Positions 1 through 7,627 are shown, counted from the first letter of the stretch. The stretch is DNA of 44,442 nucleotides from Erysipelotrichaceae bacterium (GCA_019415435.1 DXZE01000012.1:1-44442); one strand, 5' to 3'. Program-made: numbers and translations. The notes: generated by a model from the letters alone, not told the origin.

Positions 1-15
1 TCAGCTTCATAATAA

Positions 16-48
16 AACCCCCTAGGTTGTTGTCCAACTTAGGGGGTT
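16..48 (-). terminator. Strong hairpin, possible second terminator or end of a neighbouring unit
   Basis: Positions 16-29 pair with 35-48 in a 14-bp stem with one wobble pair and a 5-nt loop. Reading on the minus strand, the stem runs into TTTTATT, a weak T-tract; the plus-strand side has none. It lies just past the terminator of the DUF4428 gene. It could be a back-up terminator, or belong to a gene outside the window. Confidence 0.5.
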
Positions 49-80
49 CACTTCAAAATCAGATATCTCCTTTTCTAATG

Positions 81-114
81 AAAAAGTTACAGAATCAAAA
101 GATTCTGTAACTTT
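81..114 (-). terminator. Rho-independent terminator of the DUF4428 gene
   Basis: A perfect 14-bp stem (83-96 with 101-114) with a 4-nt loop starts three bases after the stop codon of the minus-strand gene. On the minus strand it is followed by a run of Ts (complement of 81-85). This is a standard intrinsic terminator. Confidence 0.85.
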
Positions 115-117
115 CGT

Positions 118-1011
118 TTACTTCTTCTTTTCACCAATCCATTCCAGTTCGTATTCACCAGTACATTCCAATGTGCCGCCATCAGACAGGTCAATCGCTT
201 CTTCATTTTCATAATAGTCTCTGACTCTGCCAAAGGAATCACGGATATGCAGACCGGCATCATTGACTGCCTTGACTTTATACATACCAGGACGTAAGGA
301 ACGCGGGATATCATAGACACCAGGGGTGATGCGTATCTCCCCTTCATTCTTAATATAGATAAGATGTTCCTGCTTGTTGTCTTTGGCAGCGTTAACTTTT
401 TGATAGAATCTTTCTCTCATAAAGAAGAGATCTGCATGATCTACCTGATAGGTAAACTTCTTGGTTGGCGTTACAACCGCAATTTCTTCATTATTACCAG
501 TGTTGCGCTGGATATAACCTAATCTGTGACAATTGACGATATGCTCACTCATGAAATAGAGTGCTGCTTCACTTTCATAGAGAATACCTTTTACAGTTTC
601 TGTACGGCGGTCTTTGCCATCAGGAATGTTATGAATGTGTTTCTTTCTTACTTCATTAATAGAACGTATGGCATAGCCATCCGGAATATGATCGGAATCA
701 ACTCGATAGGATGCAGGTATTGCATTGATGCAATGCTCTCCTTCATGCATGGCAATGCGTGGCAATGGGTAGAACTTCTTTAATGTATCATCCGGATTAT
801 TTTTTTCCAGATACGCATCCATGATCATATCAACCATATTATCCTGGGCAGTTACCAGCATCTGAAACAAATCATATTTCAATGGAAGATCATAGCTGGT
901 AATGATTTTCCTGCAGTTCTTGCAGATATAATGTCCATCAGGCAGCCTCACAGGCTGATTAAAAGGCCCTTTTCCTTCACTTAGGCAGAAATCACATACT
1001 TTTTTAGCCAT
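118..1011 (-). CDS. DUF4428-type zinc-finger protein of unknown function
   Basis: 297 aa. The N-terminus carries a treble-clef-like zinc site, Cys6-x2-Cys9 and Cys30-x2-Cys33 (CDFC...CKNC), the signature of DUF4428. The middle (about 80-200) is unrecognised. The C-terminal 75 residues contain short Pro/Gly-rich beta-type stretches (ITPGVYDIP, LRPGMYKV) that look like a small beta domain. No signal peptide or membrane helix is seen, so a cytoplasmic protein is expected. The start is supported by AAGGAGGTGG placed 5 nt upstream. The gene stands alone, divergent from rpsL, with its own promoter and terminator. A second DUF4428 protein with the same N-terminal spacing is encoded at 30743-31507, next to an SPFH/TPM gene set, so the two may serve related roles. 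Function is unknown. Confidence 0.85.
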   Translation of the reverse strand: MAKKVCDFCLSEGKGPFNQPVRLPDGHYICKNCRKIITSYDLPLKYDLFQMLVTAQDNMVDMIMDAYLEKNNPDDTLKKFYPLPRIAMHEGEHCINAIPASYRVDSDHIPDGYAIRSINEVRKKHIHNIPDGKDRRTETVKGILYESEAALYFMSEHIVNCHRLGYIQRNTGNNEEIAVVTPTKKFTYQVDHADLFFMRERFYQKVNAAKDNKQEHLIYIKNEGEIRITPGVYDIPRSLRPGMYKVKAVNDAGLHIRDSFGRVRDYYENEEAIDLSDGGTLECTGEYELEWIGEKKK

Positions 1012-1039
1012 CAGCCACCTCCTTATTCACAGCAATCAT

Positions 1040-1045
1040 ATTATA
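1040..1045 (-). promoter_or_regulatory. Putative -10 element of the DUF4428 gene
   Basis: On the minus strand the hexamer reads TATAAT, about 29 nt before the ATG, with AAGGAGG between them. The -35 region is weak (ATATCA at 17-nt spacing). Start of transcription would be near 1033. Confidence 0.5.
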
Positions 1046-1160
1046 CCTGAGTCGTCAATCTTTTGATATGATTGCACATCGATAATCAGAAAAACGTCAC
1101 ATGTATTTGAAGAAATGATACACCCGGAACTGTGGATAGCACAATTTATTTTAAAATTTG

Positions 1161-1189
1161 TTGACAAGGATGCATCATAACGGTAATAT
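1161..1189 (+). promoter_or_regulatory. Sigma-A promoter of the str operon
   Basis: TTGACA (1161-1166), a 17-nt spacer and TAATAT (1184-1189) make a near-consensus vegetative promoter, preceded by an A/T-rich stretch that could act as an UP element. Transcription would start near 1196, leaving a leader of about 95 nt before rpsL. The strength fits a ribosomal protein operon. Confidence 0.85.
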
Positions 1190-1194
1190 AGCAG

Positions 1195-1272
1195 TTGCTT
1201 AGCGGAAAAACTGGTCTCACTGCAGTGAGACATATATTAAGCAAAGATTAAGGCACACTTGGAACTGTGTGC
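1195..1272 (+). promoter_or_regulatory. Structured 5' leader of the str operon
   Basis: The leader folds into an outer stem TTGCTTA/TAAGCAA (1195-1201 with 1238-1244) enclosing a perfect hairpin GTCTCAC-TGCA-GTGAGAC (1214-1231). A second hairpin GCACAC/GTGTGC (1253-1258 with 1267-1272) follows just before the ribosome binding site AAAGGAG. No T-tract follows either, so it is not a terminator. A translational autoregulatory site for an operon product (S12 or S7) is a reasonable inference but not shown. Confidence 0.5.
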
Positions 1273-1291
1273 ATAACGAAAGGAGATTGCA

Positions 1292-1705
1292 ATGCCAACA
1301 ATAAACCAATTGGTACGTAAAGGCCGTACTGATAAAGTTTACAAGTCAAATTCCCCTGCATTAAACAGAGGATACAACTCATTAAAGAGCAGACCTACTA
1401 AATTAAGCAGCCCGCAGAAGAGAGGCGTCTGCACACGTGTAGGCACAATGACACCTAAGAAGCCGAACTCAGCATTAAGAAAGTATGCCCGTGTTCGTCT
1501 GTCCAATGGTCTTGAAGTGACAGCCTATATCCCAGGTGTAGGACACAACCTGCAGGAGCACTCTGTTGTTATGATCAGAGGCGGCCGTGTCAAGGACCTC
1601 CCTGGTGTACGTTACCATATCATCAGAGGCACATTAGACTGTGCTGGTGTTAACGACAGAAAGCAGAGCCGTTCTCTGTATGGCGCTAAGAAGCCTAAGA
1701 ACTAA
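1292..1705 (+). CDS. rpsL: 30S ribosomal protein S12
   Basis: 137 aa, the normal length. S12 sits at the decoding centre of the 30S subunit and affects accuracy. The conserved loop TPKKPNSALRK and the GVGHNL...GGRVKDLPGVRYH segment are both present. The two lysines altered in classical streptomycin-resistant mutants (E. coli K43 and K88 equivalents) are lysine here, so no such resistance change is visible. AAAGGAG lies 8 nt before the ATG. First gene of the str operon, 23 nt before rpsG. Confidence 0.98.
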   Translation: MPTINQLVRKGRTDKVYKSNSPALNRGYNSLKSRPTKLSSPQKRGVCTRVGTMTPKKPNSALRKYARVRLSNGLEVTAYIPGVGHNLQEHSVVMIRGGRVKDLPGVRYHIIRGTLDCAGVNDRKQSRSLYGAKKPKN

Positions 1706-1728
1706 GAGGAAAGAGAGGAGAAAGTAAG

Positions 1729-2199
1729 ATGCCAAGAAAAGGTTATGTAGCAAAGCGTGACGTGTTACCAGATCCGATCTATAACTCAAAGCTGGTCACA
1801 AAGCTGATCAACAAGATTATGATCGATGGCAAGCGCGGTACAGCCCAGACAATTCTGTATGATGCATTCGCACTGATCGAAAAGAAGACAGGCGAGAATC
1901 CTATGGAAGTATTTGAGAAGGCTCTTGGAAATGTTATGCCTCAGCTTGAACTGAAGGTAAGAAGAGTCGGTGGTGCCAACTATCAGGTACCAGTTGAAGT
2001 ATCAGCAGAAAGAAAGCTGACATTAGGTTTAAGATGGATTGTCAATTATGCCCGCCTGAGACATGAGAAGACAATGGAAGAAAGACTTGCGAACGAAATC
2101 ATGGACGCCGCAAATGGAACAGGTGCTTCTGTCAAGCGTCGTGAAGATGTTCATAAGATGGCTGAAGCAAACAAGGCGTTTGCTCACTATCGCTGGTAA
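1729..2199 (+). CDS. rpsG: 30S ribosomal protein S7
   Basis: 156 aa, full length. S7 binds the 3' major domain of 16S rRNA and nucleates assembly of the 30S head. It starts MPRKGYVAKRDVLPDP and contains the family stretch QVPVEVSAERK followed by LRWIVNYARLR. In E. coli S7 is the translational repressor of its own operon. Here only 23 nt separate it from rpsL, so an intercistronic repressor site like that of E. coli is not obvious. GGAG precedes the ATG. Confidence 0.98.
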   Translation: MPRKGYVAKRDVLPDPIYNSKLVTKLINKIMIDGKRGTAQTILYDAFALIEKKTGENPMEVFEKALGNVMPQLELKVRRVGGANYQVPVEVSAERKLTLGLRWIVNYARLRHEKTMEERLANEIMDAANGTGASVKRREDVHKMAEANKAFAHYRW

Positions 2200-2216
2200 T
2201 GAGGAAGGAGCTGTAA

Positions 2217-4295
2217 ATGCCTAGAGAGTTCCCATTAGAAAAAATCCGCAATATTGGAATCATGGCCCATATCGATGCCGGTAAGACGACAACGACAGAG
2301 CGTATCCTGTATTACACAGGTAAGATTCACAAGATTGGTGAGACTCACGATGGCGCTTCCCAGATGGACTGGATGGCTCAGGAACAGGAACGTGGTATCA
2401 CGATTACTTCCGCAGCCACAACATGCCATTGGAAAGACTGCCAGATCAATATTATTGATACACCTGGGCACGTCGACTTCACAGCCGAAGTTGAACGTTC
2501 TCTGAGAGTTCTGGATGGAGCTGTTACAGTTCTTGACTCCAAGGCAGGTGTAGAACCTCAGACAGAAACTGTATGGAGACAGGCTTCTGAATATCATGTT
2601 CCACGTATCGTCTTCTCTAACAAGATGGACGCTACAGGTGCTGATTTCAATATGAGTGTCGCTTCTATCGGTAATCGTCTGGGTGCCAAGGCTGCTGCTA
2701 TTCAGATGCCGGTAGGTGCTGAAAACAGCTTCAGAGGTATTATCGATCTTGTCACAATGAAGGAAGAGATCTATGAAAACGATCTCGGTACAGATATTCA
2801 TCAGGAAGAGATTGAAGAACAGTTCGTTGAAGAAGCAAAGGCCAAGAGACAGGAAATGCTCGAAGCTATTGCCGATTACGATGACGATCTGATGATGAAG
2901 GTTCTGGAAGGTGAAGAGCCAACTGTTGAAGAAATCAAGAAGGCAATCCGTAAGGGTGTTCTGACTTCTGAATTCTTCCCTGTACTCTGCGGTTCTGCTT
3001 ATAAGAACAAGGGTGTACAGATGTTACTGGATGCAGTTGTTGATTACCTGCCATCTCCACTCGATATTCCGAATATCGTTGGTCATCTGCCGGATGGAAC
3101 AGAGGAAGACAGAAAACCTTCTGATGATGAACCATTCTCTGCACTTGCATTCAAGATCGCAACAGACCCATTCGTTGGAAGATTAACATACTTCAGAGTT
3201 TATTCCGGTCACGCTGCTGCTGGTTCTTATGTTCTTAACTCTACAAAGGGCAAGAGAGAAAGACTTGGCCGTATTGTCCGTATGCACGCCAATCACCGTA
3301 AGGACATTACAGATGTCTACACAGGTGATATCGCTGGTGCCGTTGGTCTGAAGTACACAACAACATCTGATACATTATGTGATGAGAACCATCCGATTGA
3401 ATTAATGCAGATGGTATTCCCGGATCCGGTTATCGAGATGTCTGTTGAGCCTAAGACAAAGGCTGACTCCCAGAAGATGGATACAGCATTGCAGAAGCTT
3501 GCTGAAGAAGATCCAACATTCAAGACATATACAGATGAAGAAACAGGACAGACTATCATCGCTGGTGTCGGAGAACTGCAGTTAGATATCATCCTTGACC
3601 GTATGAGAAGAGAGTTCAAGGTTGAAGCTACAGCAGGTGCTCCACAGGTTGCTTACCGTGAGACAATCTCCAAGGAAGCAGAAGTGGAAGGCCGTTTCAT
3701 CAGACAGTCTGGTGGTCATGGTCAGTATGGTGATGTATGGATCAGATTCAAACCAAATCCTGGCAAGGGATTCGAGTTCGTTGATATGACAGTCGGCGGA
3801 TCTATTCCTAAGGAATTCATCAAGCCTACTGAGCAGGGTCTGGAAGAAGCACTTCCAAATGGACTTGTTGCAGGATATCCTGTCGTTGATATCAAAGCAG
3901 AACTGTTTGATGGTTCTTACCATGATGTCGACTCTTCCGAGCAGGCATATAAGATCGCTGCATCCTTAGCACTTAAGGAAGCCGCAAAGAAGTGCGATCC
4001 AAAGATTCTGGAGCCTATCATGGCTGTAGATATCACTGCTCCATCTGAGTATCTTGGTGCGGTTATGGGCGACGTTACAAAGAGACGTGGTCAGATCCGT
4101 GAACAGGAAGAGCAGGGCAATGCAATCAAGGTTAAGGCATTTGTTCCATTAGCTGAGATGTTCGGCTATGTTACTGATCTGAGAGGATTTACACAGGGCC
4201 GTGGTATCTTCACAATGCAGATGGATCATTATGAAGAAGTACCGAAGAGCATCGCCAAGAAGATTATTGAAAAGAACGCAGGTTCTGAAGAATAA
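2217..4295 (+). CDS. fusA: Elongation factor G
   Basis: 692 aa, typical length. A GTPase that translocates tRNA and mRNA after peptide bond formation and helps recycle ribosomes. The P-loop AHIDAGKT is at residues 17-24, followed by RGITI, DTPGHVD, NKMD and a G5-type GSA motif. Domains II to V follow, with the domain IV stretch SGGHGQYGDV. It sits 17 nt after rpsG in the str operon with its own GAAGGAG site. It lacks the features of the ribosome-protection (Tet(M)-type) paralogues and is taken as the housekeeping EF-G. Confidence 0.98.
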   Translation: MPREFPLEKIRNIGIMAHIDAGKTTTTERILYYTGKIHKIGETHDGASQMDWMAQEQERGITITSAATTCHWKDCQINIIDTPGHVDFTAEVERSLRVLDGAVTVLDSKAGVEPQTETVWRQASEYHVPRIVFSNKMDATGADFNMSVASIGNRLGAKAAAIQMPVGAENSFRGIIDLVTMKEEIYENDLGTDIHQEEIEEQFVEEAKAKRQEMLEAIADYDDDLMMKVLEGEEPTVEEIKKAIRKGVLTSEFFPVLCGSAYKNKGVQMLLDAVVDYLPSPLDIPNIVGHLPDGTEEDRKPSDDEPFSALAFKIATDPFVGRLTYFRVYSGHAAAGSYVLNSTKGKRERLGRIVRMHANHRKDITDVYTGDIAGAVGLKYTTTSDTLCDENHPIELMQMVFPDPVIEMSVEPKTKADSQKMDTALQKLAEEDPTFKTYTDEETGQTIIAGVGELQLDIILDRMRREFKVEATAGAPQVAYRETISKEAEVEGRFIRQSGGHGQYGDVWIRFKPNPGKGFEFVDMTVGGSIPKEFIKPTEQGLEEALPNGLVAGYPVVDIKAELFDGSYHDVDSSEQAYKIAASLALKEAAKKCDPKILEPIMAVDITAPSEYLGAVMGDVTKRRGQIREQEEQGNAIKVKAFVPLAEMFGYVTDLRGFTQGRGIFTMQMDHYEEVPKSIAKKIIEKNAGSEE

Positions 4296-4320
4296 GCTTT
4301 AAATAAATTCATTGTAATTT

Positions 4321-4351
4321 AGTCTGTCATCAAGTAGAATGATGGCAGGCT
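4321..4351 (+). promoter_or_regulatory. Intercistronic hairpin before tuf
   Basis: An 11-bp stem (4321-4331 with 4341-4351, two wobble pairs) with a 9-nt loop lies in the 87-nt fusA-tuf gap, just upstream of the CTGGAGG ribosome binding site. No T-tract follows, so it is not an intrinsic terminator. It may protect or process the tuf transcript. Confidence 0.45.
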
Positions 4352-4382
4352 GAATAAATAAAAACTGGAGGAAAAAACCAAT

Positions 4383-5576
4383 ATGGCAAAGGAAAAATTT
4401 GACCGTAGCTTGGAGCATGTAAACATTGGTACAATCGGACACGTTGACCATGGTAAAACAACTCTGACAGCTGCAATCACAAAGTATCTCTCTGAGCATC
4501 CTGAAGATGGTAAGGCTACATTCGAAGCATATGATGCTATCGATGGTGCACCAGAAGAGAAGGCTCGTGGTATCACGATTAACACAGCACACGTTGAGTA
4601 TCAGACAAAGAAGAGACACTATGCACACGTTGACTGCCCAGGGCATGCTGACTATGTCAAGAACATGATCACTGGTGCTGCCCAGATGGATGGTGCTATC
4701 CTGGTAGTTGCTGCTACTGATGGACCAATGCCTCAGACACGTGAGCACATCTTGCTCGCTCGTCAGGTAGGCGTTCCTGCAATGGTAGTATTCCTGAACA
4801 AGTGCGATATGGTTGATGATGAAGAACTGATCGACCTTGTTGAAATGGAAGTTAGAGAACTGTTAACAGAATATGGATACGATGGAGACAACTGCCCAGT
4901 TATCCGTGGATCTGCTTACCAGGCTCTGCAGGGTGATCCAAAGTGGACACCAGCTATTAAGGAACTGCTTGATGCGGTCGATTCATATATCCCATCACCA
5001 GTTCATGATAACGATAAGCCATTCCTGATGGCTGTCGAGGATGTATTCACAATCTCCGGACGTGGTACTGTTGCTACAGGCCGTGTTGAGAGAGGTATGA
5101 TTCATCCAAACGATGAAGTTGAAATCGTTGGTCTGAAGCCAACTCGTAAGACAGTTGTTACATCTCTGGAAATGTTCAGAAAGACTCTGGACTTCGCAGA
5201 AGCTGGTGATAACATCGGTGCTCTGTTAAGAGGTGTTAACCGTGACGAAGTTGAGCGTGGACAGGTTCTTGCTAAGCCAGGAACAGTTACACCTCATACA
5301 AAGTTCAAGGCTCAGGTTTATGTACTGACAAAGGAAGAAGGCGGCCGTCATACACCGTTCGTTTCCAACTATCGTCCACAGTTCTATTTCAGAACAACAG
5401 ACGTTACTGGTGTCATTACACTTCCTGAAGGCACAGAACTCTGCATGCCTGGTGATAACGTCGTAATGGATGTTGAACTGCTGAGCCCTATCGCTATTGA
5501 AAAGGGAACAAAGTTCTCCATTCGTGAAGGCGGCAGAACAGTAGGTTCTGGTACTATCACAGAAATCGAAGCTTAA
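4383..5576 (+). CDS. tuf: Elongation factor Tu
   Basis: 397 aa. The GTPase that delivers aminoacyl-tRNA to the ribosome. The P-loop GHVDHGKT is at 19-26, the switch-II motif DCPGHADY near residue 82 and NKCD near 137. Domains 2 and 3 are complete, ending GRTVGSGTITEIEA. Last gene of the str operon, followed at once by a terminator. The ribosome binding site is CTGGAGG, about 10 nt upstream. The domain 1/3 interface where kirromycin-type antibiotics act looks ordinary, and no duplicate is seen in the window. Confidence 0.98.
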   Translation: MAKEKFDRSLEHVNIGTIGHVDHGKTTLTAAITKYLSEHPEDGKATFEAYDAIDGAPEEKARGITINTAHVEYQTKKRHYAHVDCPGHADYVKNMITGAAQMDGAILVVAATDGPMPQTREHILLARQVGVPAMVVFLNKCDMVDDEELIDLVEMEVRELLTEYGYDGDNCPVIRGSAYQALQGDPKWTPAIKELLDAVDSYIPSPVHDNDKPFLMAVEDVFTISGRGTVATGRVERGMIHPNDEVEIVGLKPTRKTVVTSLEMFRKTLDFAEAGDNIGALLRGVNRDEVERGQVLAKPGTVTPHTKFKAQVYVLTKEEGGRHTPFVSNYRPQFYFRTTDVTGVITLPEGTELCMPGDNVVMDVELLSPIAIEKGTKFSIREGGRTVGSGTITEIEA

Positions 5577-5591
5577 TCAAACTTCAAATAA

Positions 5592-5623
5592 AGAGGTCAT
5601 TCATGTGAGTGATCTCTTTTTCT
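5592..5623 (+). terminator. Rho-independent terminator after tuf
   Basis: An 11-bp stem (5592-5602 with 5607-5617) containing two wobble pairs and a 4-nt loop is followed by TTTTTCTT. It closes the str operon 15 nt after the tuf stop codon. Confidence 0.85.
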
Positions 5624-5639
5624 TATGCCTGAATCAGCT

Positions 5640-5667
5640 TTTACTTATATATCTTTAAAGTTATAAT
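5640..5667 (+). promoter_or_regulatory. Promoter of the HAD gene, placed for a leaderless transcript
   Basis: TTTACT (5640-5645), a 16-nt spacer and a perfect TATAAT (5662-5667) end only 6 nt before the ATG at 5674. Transcription would start at or next to the A of the start codon. No Shine-Dalgarno sequence can be seen. Confidence 0.7.
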
Positions 5668-5673
5668 GGTTCC

Positions 5674-6348
5674 ATGATTAAAGGAATATTATTTGACTAT
5701 GATGGTACTTTATCCGCAAGATATATAGCTGCTGTAAGAATGTATCATCACATGATACATATGATATCTTCTAAAGAATATGATCCCCTGGAAGAAGAAA
5801 CCATAGTCCAGCAGATCATGATGTGGGATGAGTTTGGAACACTCAATAAGCGTTATGTTATGGATAATATGAAGAAAAACTTTTTTCCTGATATGGACGC
5901 AGCTTACTGGACAGACTACTGGTATGCGCATTTTGATGAAGTGCAGGTACCAATGCCTGGCAGCAGGGAAGTACTTTTGGAATTAAAGAAACATTATAAG
6001 TTAGGTATTTTATCCAATGGTGAATCTGCCTCCCAGCATGCAAAGATAACGAAACTGGGTCTGGAAGATATCTTTGAACAGGTTATTGTCAGTGGTGATT
6101 ATCAGATAGATAAGCCTGATGTCAGAATCTTTCAGATAGCTGCTAAAAGACTGGGATGTTCATGTGAAGAGACAGCCATGGTAGGAGATACATTCTACCG
6201 GGATATTACAGGTGCTGTAAGAGCAGGCATGTATCCGGTATATTATTGTTATGAGAAAAGATGCTATACGGAATATCCAGTACAGCAGGTCGCAGACTAC
6301 AATGATATCCGTCATATATTTATAGATGGAAAACTCTGGGAAAACTGA
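5674..6348 (+). CDS. HAD-superfamily phosphatase (subfamily IA)
   Basis: 224 aa. HAD hydrolases remove phosphate from small metabolites through an aspartyl-phosphate intermediate. Motif I is FDYDGT with the nucleophile Asp8 and acid/base Asp10. Motif II is ILSNGE, the motif III lysine lies in DKPDVRIF, and motif IV is VGDTFYRDI. A helical cap (about 15-90) between motifs I and II fits the phosphoglycolate-phosphatase/YjjG-like C1 cap. The substrate cannot be told from sequence. The gene follows the tuf terminator, has its own promoter and appears leaderless. It is adjacent to the next ORF (TGA followed directly by ATG). Confidence 0.9.
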   Translation: MIKGILFDYDGTLSARYIAAVRMYHHMIHMISSKEYDPLEEETIVQQIMMWDEFGTLNKRYVMDNMKKNFFPDMDAAYWTDYWYAHFDEVQVPMPGSREVLLELKKHYKLGILSNGESASQHAKITKLGLEDIFEQVIVSGDYQIDKPDVRIFQIAAKRLGCSCEETAMVGDTFYRDITGAVRAGMYPVYYCYEKRCYTEYPVQQVADYNDIRHIFIDGKLWEN

Positions 6349-6630
6349 ATGGATTTCAATCGTAAGATCTGGCTCAACGCTGATGAACTAACCAAGTCGG
6401 TGGATATGCAGAGGTATCTGAAAAGATTATTCCCGGATATTCCTTATATAGACAGGAATCCTGACAAACTGAATATCAGTTTAAAAGATATAGATGAAGA
6501 AACAGATATTCTTTTAAGCAGAAAATGTGTGGGTAAAGCCTGTGCATCTCCTTTTGCGTTCAGAGTATTAATAGGATTAGGGAAAGCTGCAGATGAGAAT
6601 CCGCATATTCATCTGTTATTCAGACAATAG
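6349..6630 (+). CDS. Small protein of unknown function, coupled to the HAD gene
   Basis: 93 aa, no recognised family. The ATG follows the HAD stop codon with no gap, and no clear ribosome binding site is present, which suggests translational coupling. The sequence is mixed charged/hydrophobic (MDFNRKIWLN..., RYLKRLFPDIPYID) with no membrane helix or signal. Two cysteines lie in RKCVGKACASP. Codon use resembles the HAD gene, so it is probably a real gene. It could be a partner of the phosphatase; nothing in the sequence shows this. Confidence 0.6.
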   Translation: MDFNRKIWLNADELTKSVDMQRYLKRLFPDIPYIDRNPDKLNISLKDIDEETDILLSRKCVGKACASPFAFRVLIGLGKAADENPHIHLLFRQ

Positions 6631-6643
6631 GCAAGAGGCAGTT

Positions 6644-7027
6644 ATGGAAGAAAACAAAATTCTGTATAAACTGTGGTGCTGAGATACCAGTTCCTTCAAA
6701 GTATTGTGACCATTGCGGTGCAAGGCAGCCGGATGTTTTAGATACCAATACGGAATCAGAACAGACAGAAGTAAAACAAGAGCCTGTCATTGAAGATAAG
6801 CGAAAGAAAAAAGCTGTTTCTACTCCTGAATCTGCAGAAACACCTATCCTTCAAGCCACAGCAACACCTGAACCAGTGAAGACTCCTGTACCGCAGGAAA
6901 CCCTGGATTCCAGTTACTTACTGCCAGATTCTGCAACCCGTAGATAACCGCAGATGATCTGGCGGGTATGAGCGCAAAGGATCTGTCCTATGCCCGTAAT
7001 GAGATCTATGCAGGACATGGTAAGTGA
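6644..7027 (+). pseudogene. Degenerate zinc-ribbon / YARHG-domain protein
   Basis: The start reads MEENK, then a run of four As shifts the frame. In the next frame an intact zinc ribbon follows (FCINCGAEIP...KYCDHCGARQP), then a Pro/Thr/Glu-rich linker and YLLPDSATRR ending at a TAA (6945-6947). Overlapping that stop, back in the original frame, comes TADDLAGMSAKDLSYARNEI then YAGHGK, the beginning of a YARHG domain, ended by TGA at 7025. Dropping one A near 6660 and adding one near 6943 restores a single frame, so these are two compensating-type indels. The YARHG domain itself is cut short. Family members are usually cell-envelope proteins with a membrane helix; none is seen here. A sequencing error could explain one shift but not both plus the truncation. 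Confidence 0.75.
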
Positions 7028-7053
7028 TCTGGAAGAATAAAGCATTTAAAAAG

Positions 7054-7171
7054 TTAATATACACAAGTTATCTGCTATACTGAAAATGTAAAAGGAGCAC
7101 CGATGACGGTTGCCCTGACTAGCTGCATAGTAAATCGCAAACTTTCCGAGAAGCAGCGATTTACTTTTTTT
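7054..7171 (+). ncRNA. Candidate small RNA with its own promoter and terminator
   Basis: An extended -10 (TGC-TATACT, -10 at 7076-7081) with a weak TTAATA -35 at 7054 would start an RNA near 7088. A 10-bp hairpin AGTAAATCGC/GCGATTTACT (7129-7138 with 7156-7165) followed by seven Ts ends it near 7171. The RNA would be about 80 nt. Its last part is antisense to the 3' end of the minus-strand hydrophobic peptide ORF (7161-7256), as in convergent type I toxin-antitoxin pairs. It also contains AGGAG then ATG at 7103, opening a 30-codon frame whose coding status is doubtful. Confidence 0.55.
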
Positions 7172-7256
7172 GTGCAGACTTATAACCGATGGTGAGTGCT
7201 GATTGTACAGCACTGATAATGCCAGTCACCACCGTCATTATTTCATATGGACTCAT
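7161..7256 (-). CDS. Small hydrophobic peptide, putative holin-like/type I toxin
   Basis: 31 aa. It reads MSPYEIMTVV, then a mostly hydrophobic helix (TGIISAVQSALTIGY) and a basic KSAQKK tail, the layout of membrane-acting type I toxins of Firmicutes (M-x-x-YE start as in putative holin-like toxins). AGGAAGTG lies about 7 nt before the ATG. Its stop codon lies inside the 3' arm of the terminator of the convergent small RNA. The family match is by pattern only and the peptide is too short for certainty. Confidence 0.5.
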   Translation of the reverse strand: MSPYEIMTVVTGIISAVQSALTIGYKSAQKK

Positions 7257-7525
7257 AAAGCATCACTTCCTGGTACAGGAATCTTTATAGAGCTTTACCA
7301 GACTCTTGAAACATATTTGGAAACATAAGTGCGATGTTAAAGCGTTGCACATAGCATCCTGAGGCAAGGAGGGCAACCGCCACCGTCAGGTGATCCATAA
7401 CAGACAAACGGGCCTGTTAAAGCCAATAGAGCTTAGATAATCTATAAACCAGCGGATATAGAGAATTTTGATGTAATTCATTTCAGAAATCTCTTTGTTA
7501 ATGAATTTAAGTATTAATTTGTGTA
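7257..7525. other. Non-coding stretch upstream of the S10 control region
   Basis: No convincing gene. It would hold the promoter and 5' untranslated part of the minus-strand peptide gene. At 7369-7386 the plus strand reads GGGCAACCGCCACCGTCA, an inverted partner of GACGGTTGCCC at 7106-7116 in the candidate small RNA, so the locus is bounded by imperfect inverted repeats about 260 nt apart. Confidence 0.4.
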
Positions 7526-7539
7526 TGAAAACGTTTACA
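7526..7539 (+). promoter_or_regulatory. cre-like site (putative CcpA operator)
   Basis: TGAAAACGTTTACA fits the Firmicutes catabolite-responsive element consensus TGWAARCGYTWNCW at every position. It lies about 90 bp upstream of the S10-operon -35. Upstream sites of this kind activate in some B. subtilis genes (for example ackA). It may equally concern the minus-strand peptide gene. A chance match cannot be excluded. Confidence 0.4.
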
Positions 7540-7627
7540 AATCAGAACAATTATTGAGTTTATAGTCCAAAAAGAAACGCTGACACGCGTGGATACGGCA
7601 ACTTTTTAAAAAAGATTGAAAAAAGGC

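Noticed and set aside
2235..2801. Minus-strand ORF inside fusA
   Set aside because: It is a shadow of a highly expressed gene with no ribosome binding site; the same holds for other antisense frames within the ribosomal genes.
4321..4351. Terminator between fusA and tuf
   Set aside because: The stem is strong, but no T-tract follows and tuf would be cut off; kept as an intercistronic hairpin.
7285..7398. 37-codon minus-strand ORF upstream of the hydrophobic peptide
   Set aside because: No ribosome binding site and no known pattern; kept only as part of the possible 5' untranslated region.
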